Shown: piece after piece, positions 31,100-42,541 of the stretch
Numbering within the stretch: the first letter of the stretch is position 1
Layout of the letters: the number at the start of each line of letters is the position of its first letter
Assembly (NCBI GenBank): GCA_002803225.1
Contig: NXFV01000883.1
Span: 1 to 44,357, forward strand
Direction of reading: 5' to 3'
DNA length: 44,357 nt
From: Gamarada debralockiae
Lineage: Eukaryota; Ascomycota; Leotiomycetes; Helotiales; Hyphodiscaceae
Translations under genes and position numbers: made by a program
The notes under the pieces: model-generated
What the model saw: the letters and a program-made list of their open reading frames with translations, nothing else
Database searches by the model: none
What the model was told of the DNA's origin: nothing

Positions 31100-32927
31100 C
31101 TACCGTCTTGGCATACCTCGTCCTCTACCTCTCAATGCTCGTTGCGCAGCTCCCGGCGGTAATCCTCTCTGAGGAGCTTGAGGTTGCTGACTCTCCTCGT
31201 TCTTGATAGTCTCATCAACACTCAAAATCAAACAACTGGCCTCCGTCGCTGCCTGAATAGCATTGATCTTGACCAACGCCGGCTCCCAAACGAACGCCTC
31301 AAGATTATCCCTGATGCCTTCATTAACAAAATCAACACCTGCCCAAATATTGCCCTTCCTATGCTCCACGCGCAACTTATTCAGAATATCCGTGGCATCG
31401 AAACCAGCATTATCGCACAGTTGGCGTGGGATAACTTCCAGTGCCTTAGCGAACGACTTGATGATCGCTTGTTGCTTGTGCGGCACGTTCTTGTCGGCAT
31501 AACGGTGCAGGTACGCTGAAACTTCCATCTCGCATGCCCCACCTCCGGCTACAATGGTGTTGTTTTTGATGGCGCGCTTGACAATCATGATAGCATCGTG
31601 TAATGAACGCTCGACTTCTGCGATGAATTGCTCGGCGCCTCCACGGAGGACCAGTGTGCATGTCTTGGCTGCCGGGCAGTCCTCGAAGAAGTTGAAACGC
31701 TCGCCACCGATCTGACGCTCTTCAAAGGAACCGCAGGTGCCGAGATGCTCAGGGTGGATGTCGGAGCAGGTAGATTGGATAGAGCCTCCTGTTGCTTGGA
31801 TAACACGCTCGAGGTCGTCAGATGCTACACGTCCAGCGCAGAAGATGTCCCTATCTGCGAAGTACTGCGTAGCCAGATCACCAATAGGTAACTTTGAAAG
31901 CACAACCTTCGCACCGGTCTTGTACAGCGCCTCCATTTTGTTGTAGATGATCTGCCATTCTGCATCTACGATAGCTTGGTATTCGGAAACTTGCTCGACT
32001 CGAACCTCTGCATTGTCTTTTTCGGATTTGAGTTCGAGCTCAACGTTTAGGCAGACGATTTTGGGGTTCTTGAAGGACTTAGGTTGTTGCTCGAAGCCTG
32101 CGTAGGAGAATGTCTTCTTGAATGCTACACCGTTGACGAAGAGGGAGTCGGTGAGGGAGCCGCCAGGGATTTTCTTGATGCCAATGAGTTTCTCGTTGAG
32201 GTCGTCTTGGTCAAGGGAGAGGACTGCGTCGACAACCACTGGGATTTGTTAGCAACCTCAAGTCCAAATCCAGGAGTTGAAACATACTCTTGGTGAAAAA
32301 GCCAGTATTTCTCTTGATCAACTTGCTGCTCATAGCAGTCCCAGCCAATTTGCTCAATGTTTCCCGCTTGTTGCCTTCGCTGGTGTTGACTGCGATTTCC
32401 TTCACCTTGTTGACTGCCATAGCTGAAGCTCTTCGTAGACCCTTGATGATGGTCTGTGAGCTGACTCCTTGTTCAACATGGTCCTTCACTTCCTTCAGAA
32501 TTTCGCCTGCTAGCACAACAACGGACGTGGTTCCATCTCCAACCTCAGCATCTTGTGATCTCGCGATGTCTGTAAGGATTCGTGCGGCGGGGTGGACGAT
32601 ATCGAGAAGCTGCACATAGTAAGTCGCTGATTTCAAGCTGCAGATTTTGAACCTACCTTCATAACAGTTGCGCCATCGTTTGTGATCGTCTGCCTTCCAT
32701 TCGCATCCACCAGCAACAAATCTCCACCATAAGGACCCAGCGTGCTCCTAATCGTAGCCTGGACTGCTAAACAAGCATTTATATTGCTGACTATTTGTCC
32801 CTTTCCCTGCGAGCTATCCGTGCCTGTATAATTTTCAGTCAGCAAGAAGTTTTGAGCTCCTCCAGAGCTTCGCAGACAGACCTTCTTTCAGCACAATAAT
32901 CGTGGGGGTTTGGCCACCGAACGACAT
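31100..32927 (-). CDS. cct7: T-complex chaperonin subunit eta (CCT7)
   Basis: One of eight subunits of the cytosolic group II chaperonin TRiC/CCT, which folds actin, tubulin and other proteins using ATP. Exons 32927-32882, 32823-32657, 32609-32288 and 32238-31100 give 557 residues, the usual length. The first exon encodes [15 protein letters not shown], the eta N-terminus, so the start is secure. Nucleotide-binding motifs are present: [24 protein letters not shown] (95-99 for GDGTT) and [12 protein letters not shown]. The tail is Gly/Arg-rich ([10 protein letters not shown]), as in eta subunits. All introns are 47-58 nt with good sites. No lesion. It is a single-copy housekeeping gene and marks this part of the window as a conserved core region. 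Confidence 0.97.
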
Positions 32928-35637
32928 GATTCTGATTCTCTCGAAGCTTTTGCAGAGGTTCCTTCGAGTCACAAATTTCGGGATTCGAATCGATCTTAAG
33001 GGGGAAGGCCGGTTGGGTGTGTGAAGGAGTGTGTAGGAGTTTTCTGGAGCTTCGTCTCGTCAGGCGTTGATTTCGAAAAACTTCGCGATTCGACCGCGAT
33101 TGCACAAAGCATTCACTCGACTGCCGTAGCTCACGTGAACTTGATACGGCGGTCAGGAGCCGCAAACGCGTACCGTAGTAATTGAACATAAGGGCTTTGG
33201 TCTGTTTCAGTGGTTGGAGATCGAAAGGGCCCCTCGCACAACTCTATGGGCCTCAATCGCTTGTTTCATTTCAGTGATCGGTTTCCCGATTTTTGGACCA
33301 GTTCCCCAAAATTACTGTCATCTACCCAGAGACCTGTAAGACGAACGGCACCTAGATCATTTGCCTCCAAAGTCGAATACCTACTTCTAGAAGAGAGAGA
33401 AGTACCCGCTCCCTGCCCTCTCTTCTCGCAACTCACAGTTCAGAACATCTGTCAGAGTGGTCTTATTCCATCCATAACGAATTCCCAGTCTCGGCATAAT
33501 TTTCAAGTTATACCTTCTCAGCGGCTCATATAGCCGAATGTTGATCATGATGGCTTTACTATCAGGATCTTCTTTATTGCGACACGAATTCCCCACAATC
33601 CTTCTGGTTCCTGCTAAAGGACTCGGTCTGTAGATCCTTCTAAGTAATGCCAAGGCACTATGCGGCTGCCCAGCCAACTACGTCTCTAAGAAACTCGCTG
33701 CCTAAAGATAGGCCAATTCCAAAGATAGTGGCTGATTGGTGTGAAGCTTCCACTGGATCTTCAGTACAATCGCGAGCCCGATTCCATTATCGGATCCAAA
33801 TTTTAAACCGCCCATCACTCGTTATCCGAAATATAGTCTGGCTTGATCTCTTCCCCTAATTTCATCCACAGCTTGGGATAGACTTCGCAAAGGGAAATAT
33901 TGTGCTTCTCTAACGCGGTCGTTTCTATAATGACTGGGTAGGAATGTAAGCCTTTCGGTAACTCATCTCGAGTAGAGAGAGAGAGAGACGTATATGTCAT
34001 GCCAAAAATGATGTGAGATCAAAGTCTAAATTCCTGACCTCGACAGTTCATCCTTACGAATACTAACGAGCAGATCTCTAGAGATTCTCTACACATAGAT
34101 GGCAATCAAATGACTGGGTTCGCTAATTTCTCACAGTTCAGAGCTGCGAGCGATTCCTTCATAGGTGTTTTAAGATAAACTCCTCTGTTGGTCTACTGAA
34201 TCAGTATTTGATTGAGTCATTCGGATTGAATGATCTCTGGACTGAGTTGTATGGATTGGATAATATCTCCCGAATACTTGAACGCAGAAGGAGAATATGC
34301 AGGAAGTCCTCCCTAGCGGGCCCATGACGCCGTGGATCGCCAGGCAAGGATACTTTGATCGTCGGAATTTCTTATAATTTCCTCCTGACGCCTGATAAAT
34401 GCTTGATCCCTTCGCCGTACAGCATTAGCATATTTACTCAAAAGATTCCCATCAGACAATAGGCAATATCTTCTCTCCTGATTGTTCTCGCTTTGCCGCC
34501 CATGACATCCGCTGAGCTATACTGACAGTTTCAAGTTTAGCCCCCCGAAAGTATAGCCGTTTGTACCCTAGTTGCCTCAGATATTGTCGACTTCAGACTG
34601 AACTTAGTACCAGTTTCTTCTCAGGCAGTGTTGAAGAATATTACATCAGCGGCAGCAATCAATTCCTGCAGTCCACCCCCTCGTGCACTATCTACTTGAA
34701 CAAAAGTCACATCGAGAATTGGGGATCATCAAGCCTCGATTCTCCAGAGTGCAGCTTTGCTGCAACGACAAATAAAAATGCGTAGCAAACTTTGGCTTGC
34801 TCGTGCCATCGATACATCGAGTTGATAGCTTCCGAAAGCTCGGCGCTGCTTGATTTGTCTATGCAGCAGGTATCGATCCAGGCTTATTCAAATCCGTCCA
34901 TCAAGGCTACTTCACAGCACTTCTCCATCTTGTTAGATCCGGATCTCCTCACTAGGTTGTGATATCGAATCTCTAGCTTCCATTTTTATCTTTCCTCAAG
35001 TCACGGAATCGCGGGACTATTCAGGAATTCCATTTCTTCCAAGAAATCTCTTCGCCATTTCTCCAAGTGTGGGAAGGTATCGCGTATGGTGGGATCCTTT
35101 CCACTGAATTCTTTCAGCTCTCGTGTTTTCGTGTTAATAAGACGCATGATTGGGCCTGTGTGCCTGTCTTACACTTGAGAGCAGTCAACAGTCAGGCGCA
35201 GGGTAATCTGAGGCTAGGTCGTCTTTACGACTGAGTACTATTCCAACTAGAGGAAGTATTTTGAGCTTGGAGTCCGAGATGCAAATCGTCGTGAATCTTC
35301 GAAAAGGAGGGTGGTTCAGCGCAACAAAGCTGCAGGGCTCACATGGAGCCGCCAACAACTCGCTTTGCAGGTGAATCAGTGGAGTGTTGTAACAGAGTGT
35401 ACCGTATGAACACAAGCCTCCAAAACTGGGATACAACAAGGTCAGAGCTACCCCCGAATGTTTTGAGCGATTATATATCATTCACTACTCCAGAACGAAA
35501 GCACTAGTCTTTACCGTCGAATGATATTGGGATATTACGTAACCCTACCTCGACCTTTCCCATTTAACCCTTTACGATAGAACAACTAATTAATATGATT
35601 CATTAATGACAGTACCATGGTATTCCACAGACATCCT
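32928..35637. other. Large gene desert (2.7 kb)
   Basis: No gene can be supported. Minus-strand frames at 33387-33677 and 33815-34000 look protein-like in places (CEVYPKLWMKLGEEIKPDYI) but the continuation is full of stops and I recognise no family; a decayed gene is possible. Frames at 34561-34785 and 35185-35481 have no domain, signal peptide or splice partner. The first 150 bases should include the cct7 promoter. Confidence 0.45.
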
Positions 35638-37478
35638 TCACCAAGTAATCAAAGCTTTCCTGAACGCCAAACCAGCCGCAGTCCTCTGCGCCGCCCTCAC
35701 AAACGCTTTCCTCGACTGCAAATCCAGGTTACAACCAGTCAAAAATATCCTCTGAGCCTCCACTACGAACCCATCAGGACCCAAACTTTTCTGCTCGACG
35801 TCTCTCACCCACCTAGCGATACCAGCTAAAGCCATGGCGTCCCAAGTCCCCTCCCTATGCTCCCGACTACCCAACAGCTGGATCGCCTCATCTCTGACTT
35901 TTTTATTCCGACATCTCAAACCAACCAAAAATAATGGATAGTTAATGCCGTAACCATAGTGGAATCCCGCAGATCCTTCTGCTGATGCAAGCAGCTGTGG
36001 ATGTATAACTCGAGCCAATGAAACGATTTTTTGGAAATCTGGCATGAAGGAGTCGTACTCCAGCTCCGACGAGAAGAACAGTCCCGTGAGAACGATATTC
36101 GTCGTTTTTGAGTGGATGTTCAGGATGTCGATAAGAAGGTTTTCAGCCTGCGTTCCGTCTTGCCAAATCCTTTCGAAGAGAGCAGAGCATGCACGTCTAA
36201 AGCGTCTCATGTCCTCCGTATATCTTTCATATTCATCTCGAAGATACAGCGAAGGCCTGCCAGCCACATTCATCACACACTCCATGGCGGAATATGAGCT
36301 GTCCCAAGGACTCTCGTCGTGCTCCAATGACGTTTGAGGAGCATTCCTAGCAGCGTCTTTCGAAGCAACTTTCAAAAAGTGGTAATTCCTCCTCATGATC
36401 AAGAACCAGTATCTTCGTGCCTCCTTAAGATCCACAATCAAGGCTGGCATCTGCAGAATCTGCGAATTTTGATGTGCTATGAGAGCTCGATGTATTGCCT
36501 CGGATCTCGTATCCATGAAATACATGATATGGAGGTCAAGTCCTGCATATGCGTGCATGAGATCCCCTTCCAACATTGTTCTTTCCAGGGCCCTGGCGGC
36601 AGCAGAAGGTGTTGGTGAAGGATAGCAAATTGAAGTATGGGACATTGCCAGATTGAAGAGCATTAAACCCCTCTCAGCGTGTGAGATTGCGGATACAAAG
36701 TTACCCTGTAAAGTTTCGAAGCAAAATACAAGAAGGCAAGCTATCAGCACCTTTCGAACATCGTGGTCCTGGCGTACGATTGCTTTTCGCATTCCCCGCA
36801 ATGCTTGGTCGTATTGTTGTAAAGCGTAAGTGGAGTCGGGGTCATTGGAGGAGAGAAAAACAGTTCGGGAGCTTTTCTTTCTGTCTTTCGATAATTTTGC
36901 CAAGGCGCCTACCGCGACAGCAGCTTTTCGAACAAAAGGTTCCATTTCGCTCGTTTGCGGTATGAGTGTCTCCCACAGAGAGCTGGTGAATGGGCCTGTA
37001 ATGCGTACAGCTGTCTCTTCACAGTAAATGCGGAAGTATCGACACTCTTCATCGTTCTCAAATTGTGGACCAGAGTGGATTGCGTAAATAGGAGGTACTT
37101 CATAAAGTTTTGGGATTTGTCGTTGATCTTTTGGAAGGATTTTGGCCGTCATATTAATCCGTTGCAACGGTGTTTTTTTCTCGCGCGGCAAGCTGTAGCC
37201 ACCGCATAAGGTACCATAGCTCTGGCATCTTTTGCACTGCGGTTTAGACTCATCACACTTGACTCTTCGATTTCTCACGGAATGTCAGTGATTGGTCTGA
37301 ATCTGGGATTTCACGATCCTCACTTGCAAGTTCGACATCCAGTTCTCGTTTTTGGGTTTCTTGCCCGTATGCCTCTATTCCTGAACTGTGACTTCTCCAA
37401 TGCTGGCCAGAGAGAAGAGGCCTTTGTTCGGATGGGAATTCGCTGTGGGGAAGACTCGCGATGGAGCGACATAGGCAT
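35638..37478 (-). CDS. Zn2Cys6 transcription factor, 596 aa
   Basis: A second fungal-specific regulator of the same general type as the one at 25958. Exon 1 (37478-37324) encodes a basic N-terminus and the first two zinc ligands; exon 2 (37273-35638) carries the rest, with a 50-nt intron after the second Cys. The cluster is C48-x2-C51-x6-C58-x6-C65-x2-C68-x6-C75 (TGCRTCK, then NRRVKCDESKPQCKRC). The regulatory domain has YFRIYCEETAVRITGPF, KAAVAVGALAKLS, ALQQYDQALRGMRKAI and LIACLLVFCFETLQGN. The start at MPMSLHRE is the first in-frame ATG. No lesion. No adjacent metabolic gene suggests a target; the region on both sides is gene-poor. Confidence 0.93.
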
Positions 37479-38235
37479 GACTGAGAGGAGATGATTAGCA
37501 TCATATGACAGTTTGTGGGGAAACACGTCGCAATATTATAGTAATTTGTAGTCCTCAGGAAAAGGCCCGGTTGTAGCGACCAACAAGATCTTCCATAGAG
37601 ATTGAGAGATGTGATTCGATAAAATAAGAGCACACCCAACTCAAAATACGCTTTCTACGTAAAAGGCTCCCATGGTTGACGTGGGAGGTAGCACTGCATC
37701 TGCTAAAATATTTGGTTGGAGCGGTTTACGATAACCGGGCAGCCTAATGTGTTGTGCTCCGCTTCCATCGTTCTACTCTCCTTCTTGGGGTTATAAGGAT
37801 AGAAAGCTGTCGAAAGAGCGGTTTGGGGTAACACAAGTTGGCCTCGTTCAGGTCGACCAATGAGCGGCCACGGGTTGGACAAAATCTGCGAATGGAAACC
37901 CCTGTCACTGGTGACAGATCGCTGGAACATTGTGGAACTCTGAGACAGGCATAAATGACTGCATATCGCCGATAAATCCGCCCCTCGATCCTACGAATGC
38001 TTTTCCTGTCTAAATCCTGCTTGATCGCTACGCGCTGGATTCCAAATCAGGAATGTGGTACCAGCGACCAATAACGGACGGGGAAGAAACAAAAAACTTT
38101 CCTTTCGGGTTCGAAATTGCAGATCCCTCGAAATTCTTTCTTTGAAGCGTCCTTCCTTGAAGTGCTGTGTTACACAGACCCAACAGCCAAAGTTACGGAA
38201 CCTCTCAGCTCATTATTTTGGAACTTGTTCTACCA
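37479..38235. other. Intergenic, factor promoter
   Basis: The stretch upstream of the minus-strand Zn2Cys6 gene, ending at the left inverted repeat. Small frames on both strands overlap and have no domain. Confidence 0.45.
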
Positions 38236-38268
38236 TCCCTCGTGCCGGAAAACCCTGTGTGCCGGAAA
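38236..38268 (+). repeat. Left copy of a 33-bp inverted repeat
   Basis: It reads TCCCTCGTGCCGGAAAACCC and then TGTGTGCCGGAAA; within it the unit GTGCCGGAAA occurs twice. It matches 41952-41984 on the opposite strand with one single-base indel and one or two substitutions. The pair brackets the membrane-protein gene. Confidence 0.75.
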
Positions 38269-39606
38269 AAGTGATAGGTACTTTGACTTTAAGTATCTTA
38301 AAATCTATGCACACCTTAATACCTCTTATAATGTTTTATAAGTTATATTCTGTGGCTACTCCTAGACACTTAAACCTCTCCCACTAGAAAATAACGTTCG
38401 CATCATCGCCCTTGCGCCTGATTTTGCAAAGAGTCTCCTTTTATAGCTTAATAGTGTTCCTCTACTACACCTCCACTACTAAGCTCATACTATCTTTAAT
38501 ACATATAAAGGGATCGTATCCAAGCTCTAAAACCTCACCACTATGCAAGAAATCGTCCTCAGCCTTTTCGCTGTTGTAGCGTGCAAATTCATATAAGATT
38601 GCCATGCTGATCAGTACCTCGCGTCCAAGCAACTAACGGTATTTAGGTTAGAGCGAAACAACCTTGACATCCCCTACGCTGTAATATGTCCGGAATCTGA
38701 CGCGCTCCGATACAACAAGCTCACGTGACCCAGCGCCGCCTTTCCTTAGGCCTGCTCAGGTTCAGCTCAGGTCTGCTTAGCGTCTGCTCAGGGTCTAATT
38801 AGGTCTACTATAGTGGGGGAAACAGTAGTGGCTAGAGTCACGTGGTCTAGCACGTGATTACTTGTGATTCTTCGAACTAAAACCAGCTTTGTTCGTTCTA
38901 AGGTGCGGAGGGAGGCTCTTCTTATGCAGAGCCTCGGTCTAGGTTTAATTACATGTGGGCCTCAGGCACGAAGGCAAAAAGTGGGTGTGGGTCTAAAATG
39001 ACATACTTCTCTTATATATAGCCGGCGCTCCTGCCCTCTTCCTCACGACACGCACGACACTCACGGCCACTGGGCATGAGGTTTTGAGTTATTGTTATTT
39101 ATTATTATTTATTCCTTTTCCCTGCTTTACTACTACACAAATTATTAACTTTTAACGAGGTGCCCGAAAATGCTCCCTCGCCTTAAACCAAGGATCTTAA
39201 ATATGCTACTAGGTATGCCTCCTGGCTATGTTGAAATTACTATATATAAGCTTTTTCTCTCTAATTTTTTTCTTACTCTATTTCTTACTTTCTTGCTTCT
39301 TTTTACTTTTATGCTAACGAGCCAATGCACGGACTGGACATAGTAGTGAGACCCCACCTGCTCGCTAGCCCGCTTCCCGCTTCCCGCTTTGGACCGTGCA
39401 TGATGGCTGTGGCTAGACTACGGCTGAGGTATGACTAGACTGCGGCTGAGGTACAGCTGAACGCAAGCAGTATATGAGAACTTAGGGTTATTCTCTCTTT
39501 GCAATCCACCACCTTTACCCATCTTCTCCATCTTCTGTATCGTTTTCTATGTCTTCTATGCTTTGCTATTCTTTGCAGACACCGAAGACAAATACCTAAG
39601 TCGAGG
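38269..39606. other. Repeat-rich promoter region of the membrane-protein gene
   Basis: No coding frame. The stretch has CACGTG boxes at about 38727, 38840 and 38851, a cluster of CTCAGGTCTGCT-like direct repeats at 38750-38805, AT-rich sequence (39085-39130), three CGCTTCC units at about 39372-39390 and a tandem 22-bp repeat at 39413-39454. The CACGTG pair with GAGGCTCTTCTTA nearby resembles 14928-15030, so part may be an LTR-like relic. Confidence 0.45.
39413..39454. repeat. Two-copy 22-bp tandem repeat
   Basis: CTAGACTACGGCTGAGGTA and CTAGACTGCGGCTGAGGTA lie 22 bases apart, about 150-190 bases before the ATG of the membrane-protein gene, and may be a duplicated regulatory site. Confidence 0.6.
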
Positions 39607-41433
39607 ATGTACAAATACGATGCCCTCGTAAAGAATGGCCAGGATACCACACATCCGGTTACTGTTGTCGATGGCCAGCATAACGACAGCGATCTCAAGA
39701 ATAAAGTAGTTGCCCAATCTCGTTCATCTTTCCATCCAGCGGCTTTGCCGAACCGCTCTCACAACATCTCCCTTGCGCTTGCTGCCGTGCTGCTCAATAT
39801 CGCCCTCCTTGCATTCCTCATCGTCGTCATCTTGGTCCCGATTAGCCTGACTAGTTCAGGATCTCTCTCGAGCCAAAATAAGACCCTCTATATCACCGGA
39901 ATTACCGCGCTCGCGACGCTGACAACAAGCTTCACCAAGAACCAGATCCGCAAGCTATGGCTAAGGAAGGTTGATGTGCGGTTGAGTCGCGGCGACAACC
40001 CAGGGCTCGCCGACGCTTCTTGGAGGACGGCTCTTGGCCTAGCGTCTACGCGAGAAACAATGGGGCATTGGGACATCTTTTTCACGTTCCTTGCTGCCGG
40101 ACTGTCTACCACAGCTATCGTCGCCGGCCTCGCAGCGTCCTCCGCCACCAGGCTCGTGCCGTACGAATATTTCCTTGCCGATGCGTTCGACTACTCCTGC
40201 GTGAGTACTTCCGACTCCATATCCTCCGCCGAGAATTCTTGGAAGTTGTCGAACGGCTCTTATCTCTCCGTCGGAGTCAATTATCAGTTCTGTCCAACCA
40301 CTGTGCCTTTGACTCTGATGGGAATAATGAACGTCCTTGATCCTCAAGACTATGGATATGCTGACTTGGGTGTCGCCGTGCGTCAAGCAGCACTGGGTGC
40401 ACCAGGCTCTATTTACTCGACAATCAACCCGCCAAATAGCATTCAGTTGACGTCACCACTAAATAACACCTTAGATCAGTATGGCGCCAGCCTTACGTCA
40501 ACCTCGACCTGCGCTCCCGTCTTGACCTCAAATCCTGTTCAGTGCTCGAAAGGCAATGCTTCTTTCTCTGGTGGGTACCTCACCATTGCCTCAGATGATG
40601 GAAGCTGTTCTTCGAGCATATATATAGGCAGTAATCCCCCAACCAGTGGAGGTTGGTCGACAGGCAACATGTGCTCCCGTGGAGTTGTTGGACAGGCTAC
40701 GGTAGTGGCGGCAGGTTTGAATTCAGATGCGTATTACGCAGCTGTTTCCATGGGAGATGTAGACTGGATCAACAAAGATTACAATGGCTCGCTTTACCCT
40801 CTGATCTACGGCATCATCTGTACTGTAGACACGAGCGCCGCTATTCAGCTGCGCAACCTTACTCTTACTTTCAGTGACCCTTTCGGGCAGGCTAGAGCTT
40901 ACTCCAGAGTGCTGGACGCTGACGGATCTTCCCTGTGCCATTCCGATTTCCAGGGAACACCTATATCCTCGGTGAACGATAAATTAAAGGCAATATCTGC
41001 ATTTGGGCCATGGCAGCTTCTCCCATATTCGTTCTTCGAGTTAATTCGGCCATTTATTCTAACCACTCAGCTTATAGCTGGTGAGAACACGAATCATAGT
41101 TTATGGGTTCGAGCACCACCGTTTGCCTACGCGAATTCTAGGAATGCTTTGGAGGATGTACTCGGAGTAGCATCGGCGCTCGCTCTAGCGCGAACTACTA
41201 TAATCGGTGGCAGCGGCGCAGATCGATATATAGGTAGTGCAGCAATCGCCTATAGCCGCATTGGAATAGGAGAGCGAATAGCCCTGCTATATGTTTTGCC
41301 ATCGCTCACCACTGTGGTCAGCTTAGTATGGCTTCTTGCTACAACCCCACGAAAGGGCTTACCGATATCGTCCTCTCGGCTTGTGGACTTATACGAATTC
41401 GCTCGTAGAGGTAATTTATATAGTACTTCTTAG
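39607..41433 (+). CDS. Unknown multi-pass membrane protein, 608 aa
   Basis: I do not recognise the family. The frame is open from 39499, but the first ATG is 39607 (MYKYDALVKNGQD). Hydrophobic segments lie at about 54-81 (ISLALAAVLLNIALLAFLIV), 93-108, 156-178 and about 569-590 near the C-terminus (ALLYVLPSLTTVVSLVWLLA). Between the last two lies a 390-residue loop rich in Ser/Thr/Gly, with many N-x-S/T sequons and several Cys, as expected of an extracellular glycosylated domain. A basic stretch (KNQIRKLWLRKVDVRLSRG) follows the second segment and is probably cytosolic. Single exon, no lesion, and GC-richer than its flanks. It sits alone inside a 33-bp inverted repeat (38236 and 41984), raising the possibility that it is mobile cargo. 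Confidence 0.8.
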   Translation: MYKYDALVKNGQDTTHPVTVVDGQHNDSDLKNKVVAQSRSSFHPAALPNRSHNISLALAAVLLNIALLAFLIVVILVPISLTSSGSLSSQNKTLYITGITALATLTTSFTKNQIRKLWLRKVDVRLSRGDNPGLADASWRTALGLASTRETMGHWDIFFTFLAAGLSTTAIVAGLAASSATRLVPYEYFLADAFDYSCVSTSDSISSAENSWKLSNGSYLSVGVNYQFCPTTVPLTLMGIMNVLDPQDYGYADLGVAVRQAALGAPGSIYSTINPPNSIQLTSPLNNTLDQYGASLTSTSTCAPVLTSNPVQCSKGNASFSGGYLTIASDDGSCSSSIYIGSNPPTSGGWSTGNMCSRGVVGQATVVAAGLNSDAYYAAVSMGDVDWINKDYNGSLYPLIYGIICTVDTSAAIQLRNLTLTFSDPFGQARAYSRVLDADGSSLCHSDFQGTPISSVNDKLKAISAFGPWQLLPYSFFELIRPFILTTQLIAGENTNHSLWVRAPPFAYANSRNALEDVLGVASALALARTTIIGGSGADRYIGSAAIAYSRIGIGERIALLYVLPSLTTVVSLVWLLATTPRKGLPISSSRLVDLYEFARRGNLYSTS

Positions 41434-41951
41434 AAAACGAAAGGAGAGGGGAGGGGGGGGGGGGGGGTTGAAACAGCGGTCCGATCCTGCTGATGCCGGT
41501 AGCCGAAGCACAATATAAAAAAAAGCTTCGATTTAATACGACTAGCGTGGGTGTGAATATAATATTTAAATAAGGGATATAAATCCTTCCTCGCTTATTA
41601 AGATACTTGGGTATTCTATGTACCTTCCACTTTGGTCCGGATAAATCCGGCAGGTAGGTTTCCTTGTGCTTTTTGTTTTCAAACCTTGAAGCTATATTTG
41701 AGCTCAATAGAATCTTTATACCACGGCTCTGAATTCCGGAAACAGGTCAATAATTATAATAGAGCAGGGGGTAAGAGCTGTAGCAGGTTTTGACGCTCTT
41801 AATAGAATGATCGACAGTATAGCCAAACTATAGTATTCTTCTCACTACAAGTCGAGCCCTTGTAAAGGAATAGCTAAAGAACAATACTAATCTGATTATG
41901 GCTTTATATATTTACATGGTGGAAATTTAAAACCTCCAAACCATGAAGTCG
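41434..41951. other. 3' flank of membrane-protein gene
   Basis: Contains the G15 run just after the stop codon and AT-rich sequence (41540-41900). A 122-codon minus-strand frame at 41339-41707 overlaps the gene and has no domain. Confidence 0.45.
41453..41467 (+). repeat. G15 homopolymer
   Basis: Fifteen consecutive G bases lie 20 bases after the stop codon of the membrane-protein gene, within a purine-rich stretch. True length may be uncertain because such runs are error-prone in sequencing. Confidence 0.85.
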
Positions 41952-41984
41952 TTCCGGCGCACAGGGTTTTCCGGCACGCAGGGA
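41952..41984 (-). repeat. Right copy of a 33-bp inverted repeat
   Basis: On the minus strand it reads TCCCTGCGTGCCGGAAAACC and then CTGTGCGCCGGAA, the mirror of 38236-38268. I see no clear target-site duplication outside the pair. Confidence 0.75.
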
Positions 41985-42144
41985 TAGTGTCAGTTGCTCT
42001 GGGTGTTGCTATGGCAACGGGTCTGTGTACATATCTTGGGTTCTGGCAACCCTACGAGTCTTCCTTCCTTAGTTATCAATCAATACATGATTTGCACATA
42101 TACTATCGTCTGATTCGACAGATAGACATTACTCGGAACTATTG

Positions 42145-42541
42145 TACTTAGACATGCATCGAATCTTGGGCCATATCTATTGAACAGCCCAGGTACCAGC
42201 GCGAGGTTGATGAAGCCGAGAAGACTTGAGGTCCATCCAATGAGAGTCTCCGAAACACTTTCTATAACTTAGCAATCATTGGATCACGCTGGGCGGTGAG
42301 TTTTACGTACTCTGGATAGAAAAAGAGGGTAACCCTCGCCCAGCAAAAATGCGAGAATTCTATTGCCAGCAGAGGCAGATGCACTATAGAGAGGCTCATA
42401 AGCATTGTCGATGTAAAAGCTCACTGACATGAAAATGAGGAAATTTCCCCAAGCAAAGACCGCAAGAGCAATCGTAGGACAGCTCCAGTGAACTTTGCCT
42501 TGCGCGGACCAGCCAAACCACTGAAGGATCATAGTTAGCAT
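42145..42541 (-). pseudogene. C-terminal fragment of a DHA1-type MFS transporter
   Basis: The exon-like start (after a CTAAC branch site and TTCAG acceptor near 42520) reads WFGWSAQGKVHWSCPTIALA, then VFAWGNFLIFMSVSFYI, DAYEPLYSASASAGNRIL and FLLGEGYPLF, which are the last transmembrane segments of fungal multidrug/polyamine-type proton antiporters. The frame then breaks; a further piece in another frame, near 42165-42235, reads WTSSLLGFINLALVPGLFNRYGPR, the normal family ending. No upstream exons encoding the first eight or so segments are visible, so this is a truncated, frameshifted relic rather than a gene. Confidence 0.7.

Noticed and set aside
33387..34000. Possible decayed gene on the minus strand
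   Set aside because: Two frames look partly protein-like but contradict each other and no family is recognised; kept only as a note in the gene desert.
40723..41707. Antisense frames over the membrane-protein gene
   Set aside because: Shadows of a strong sense frame; no independent support.
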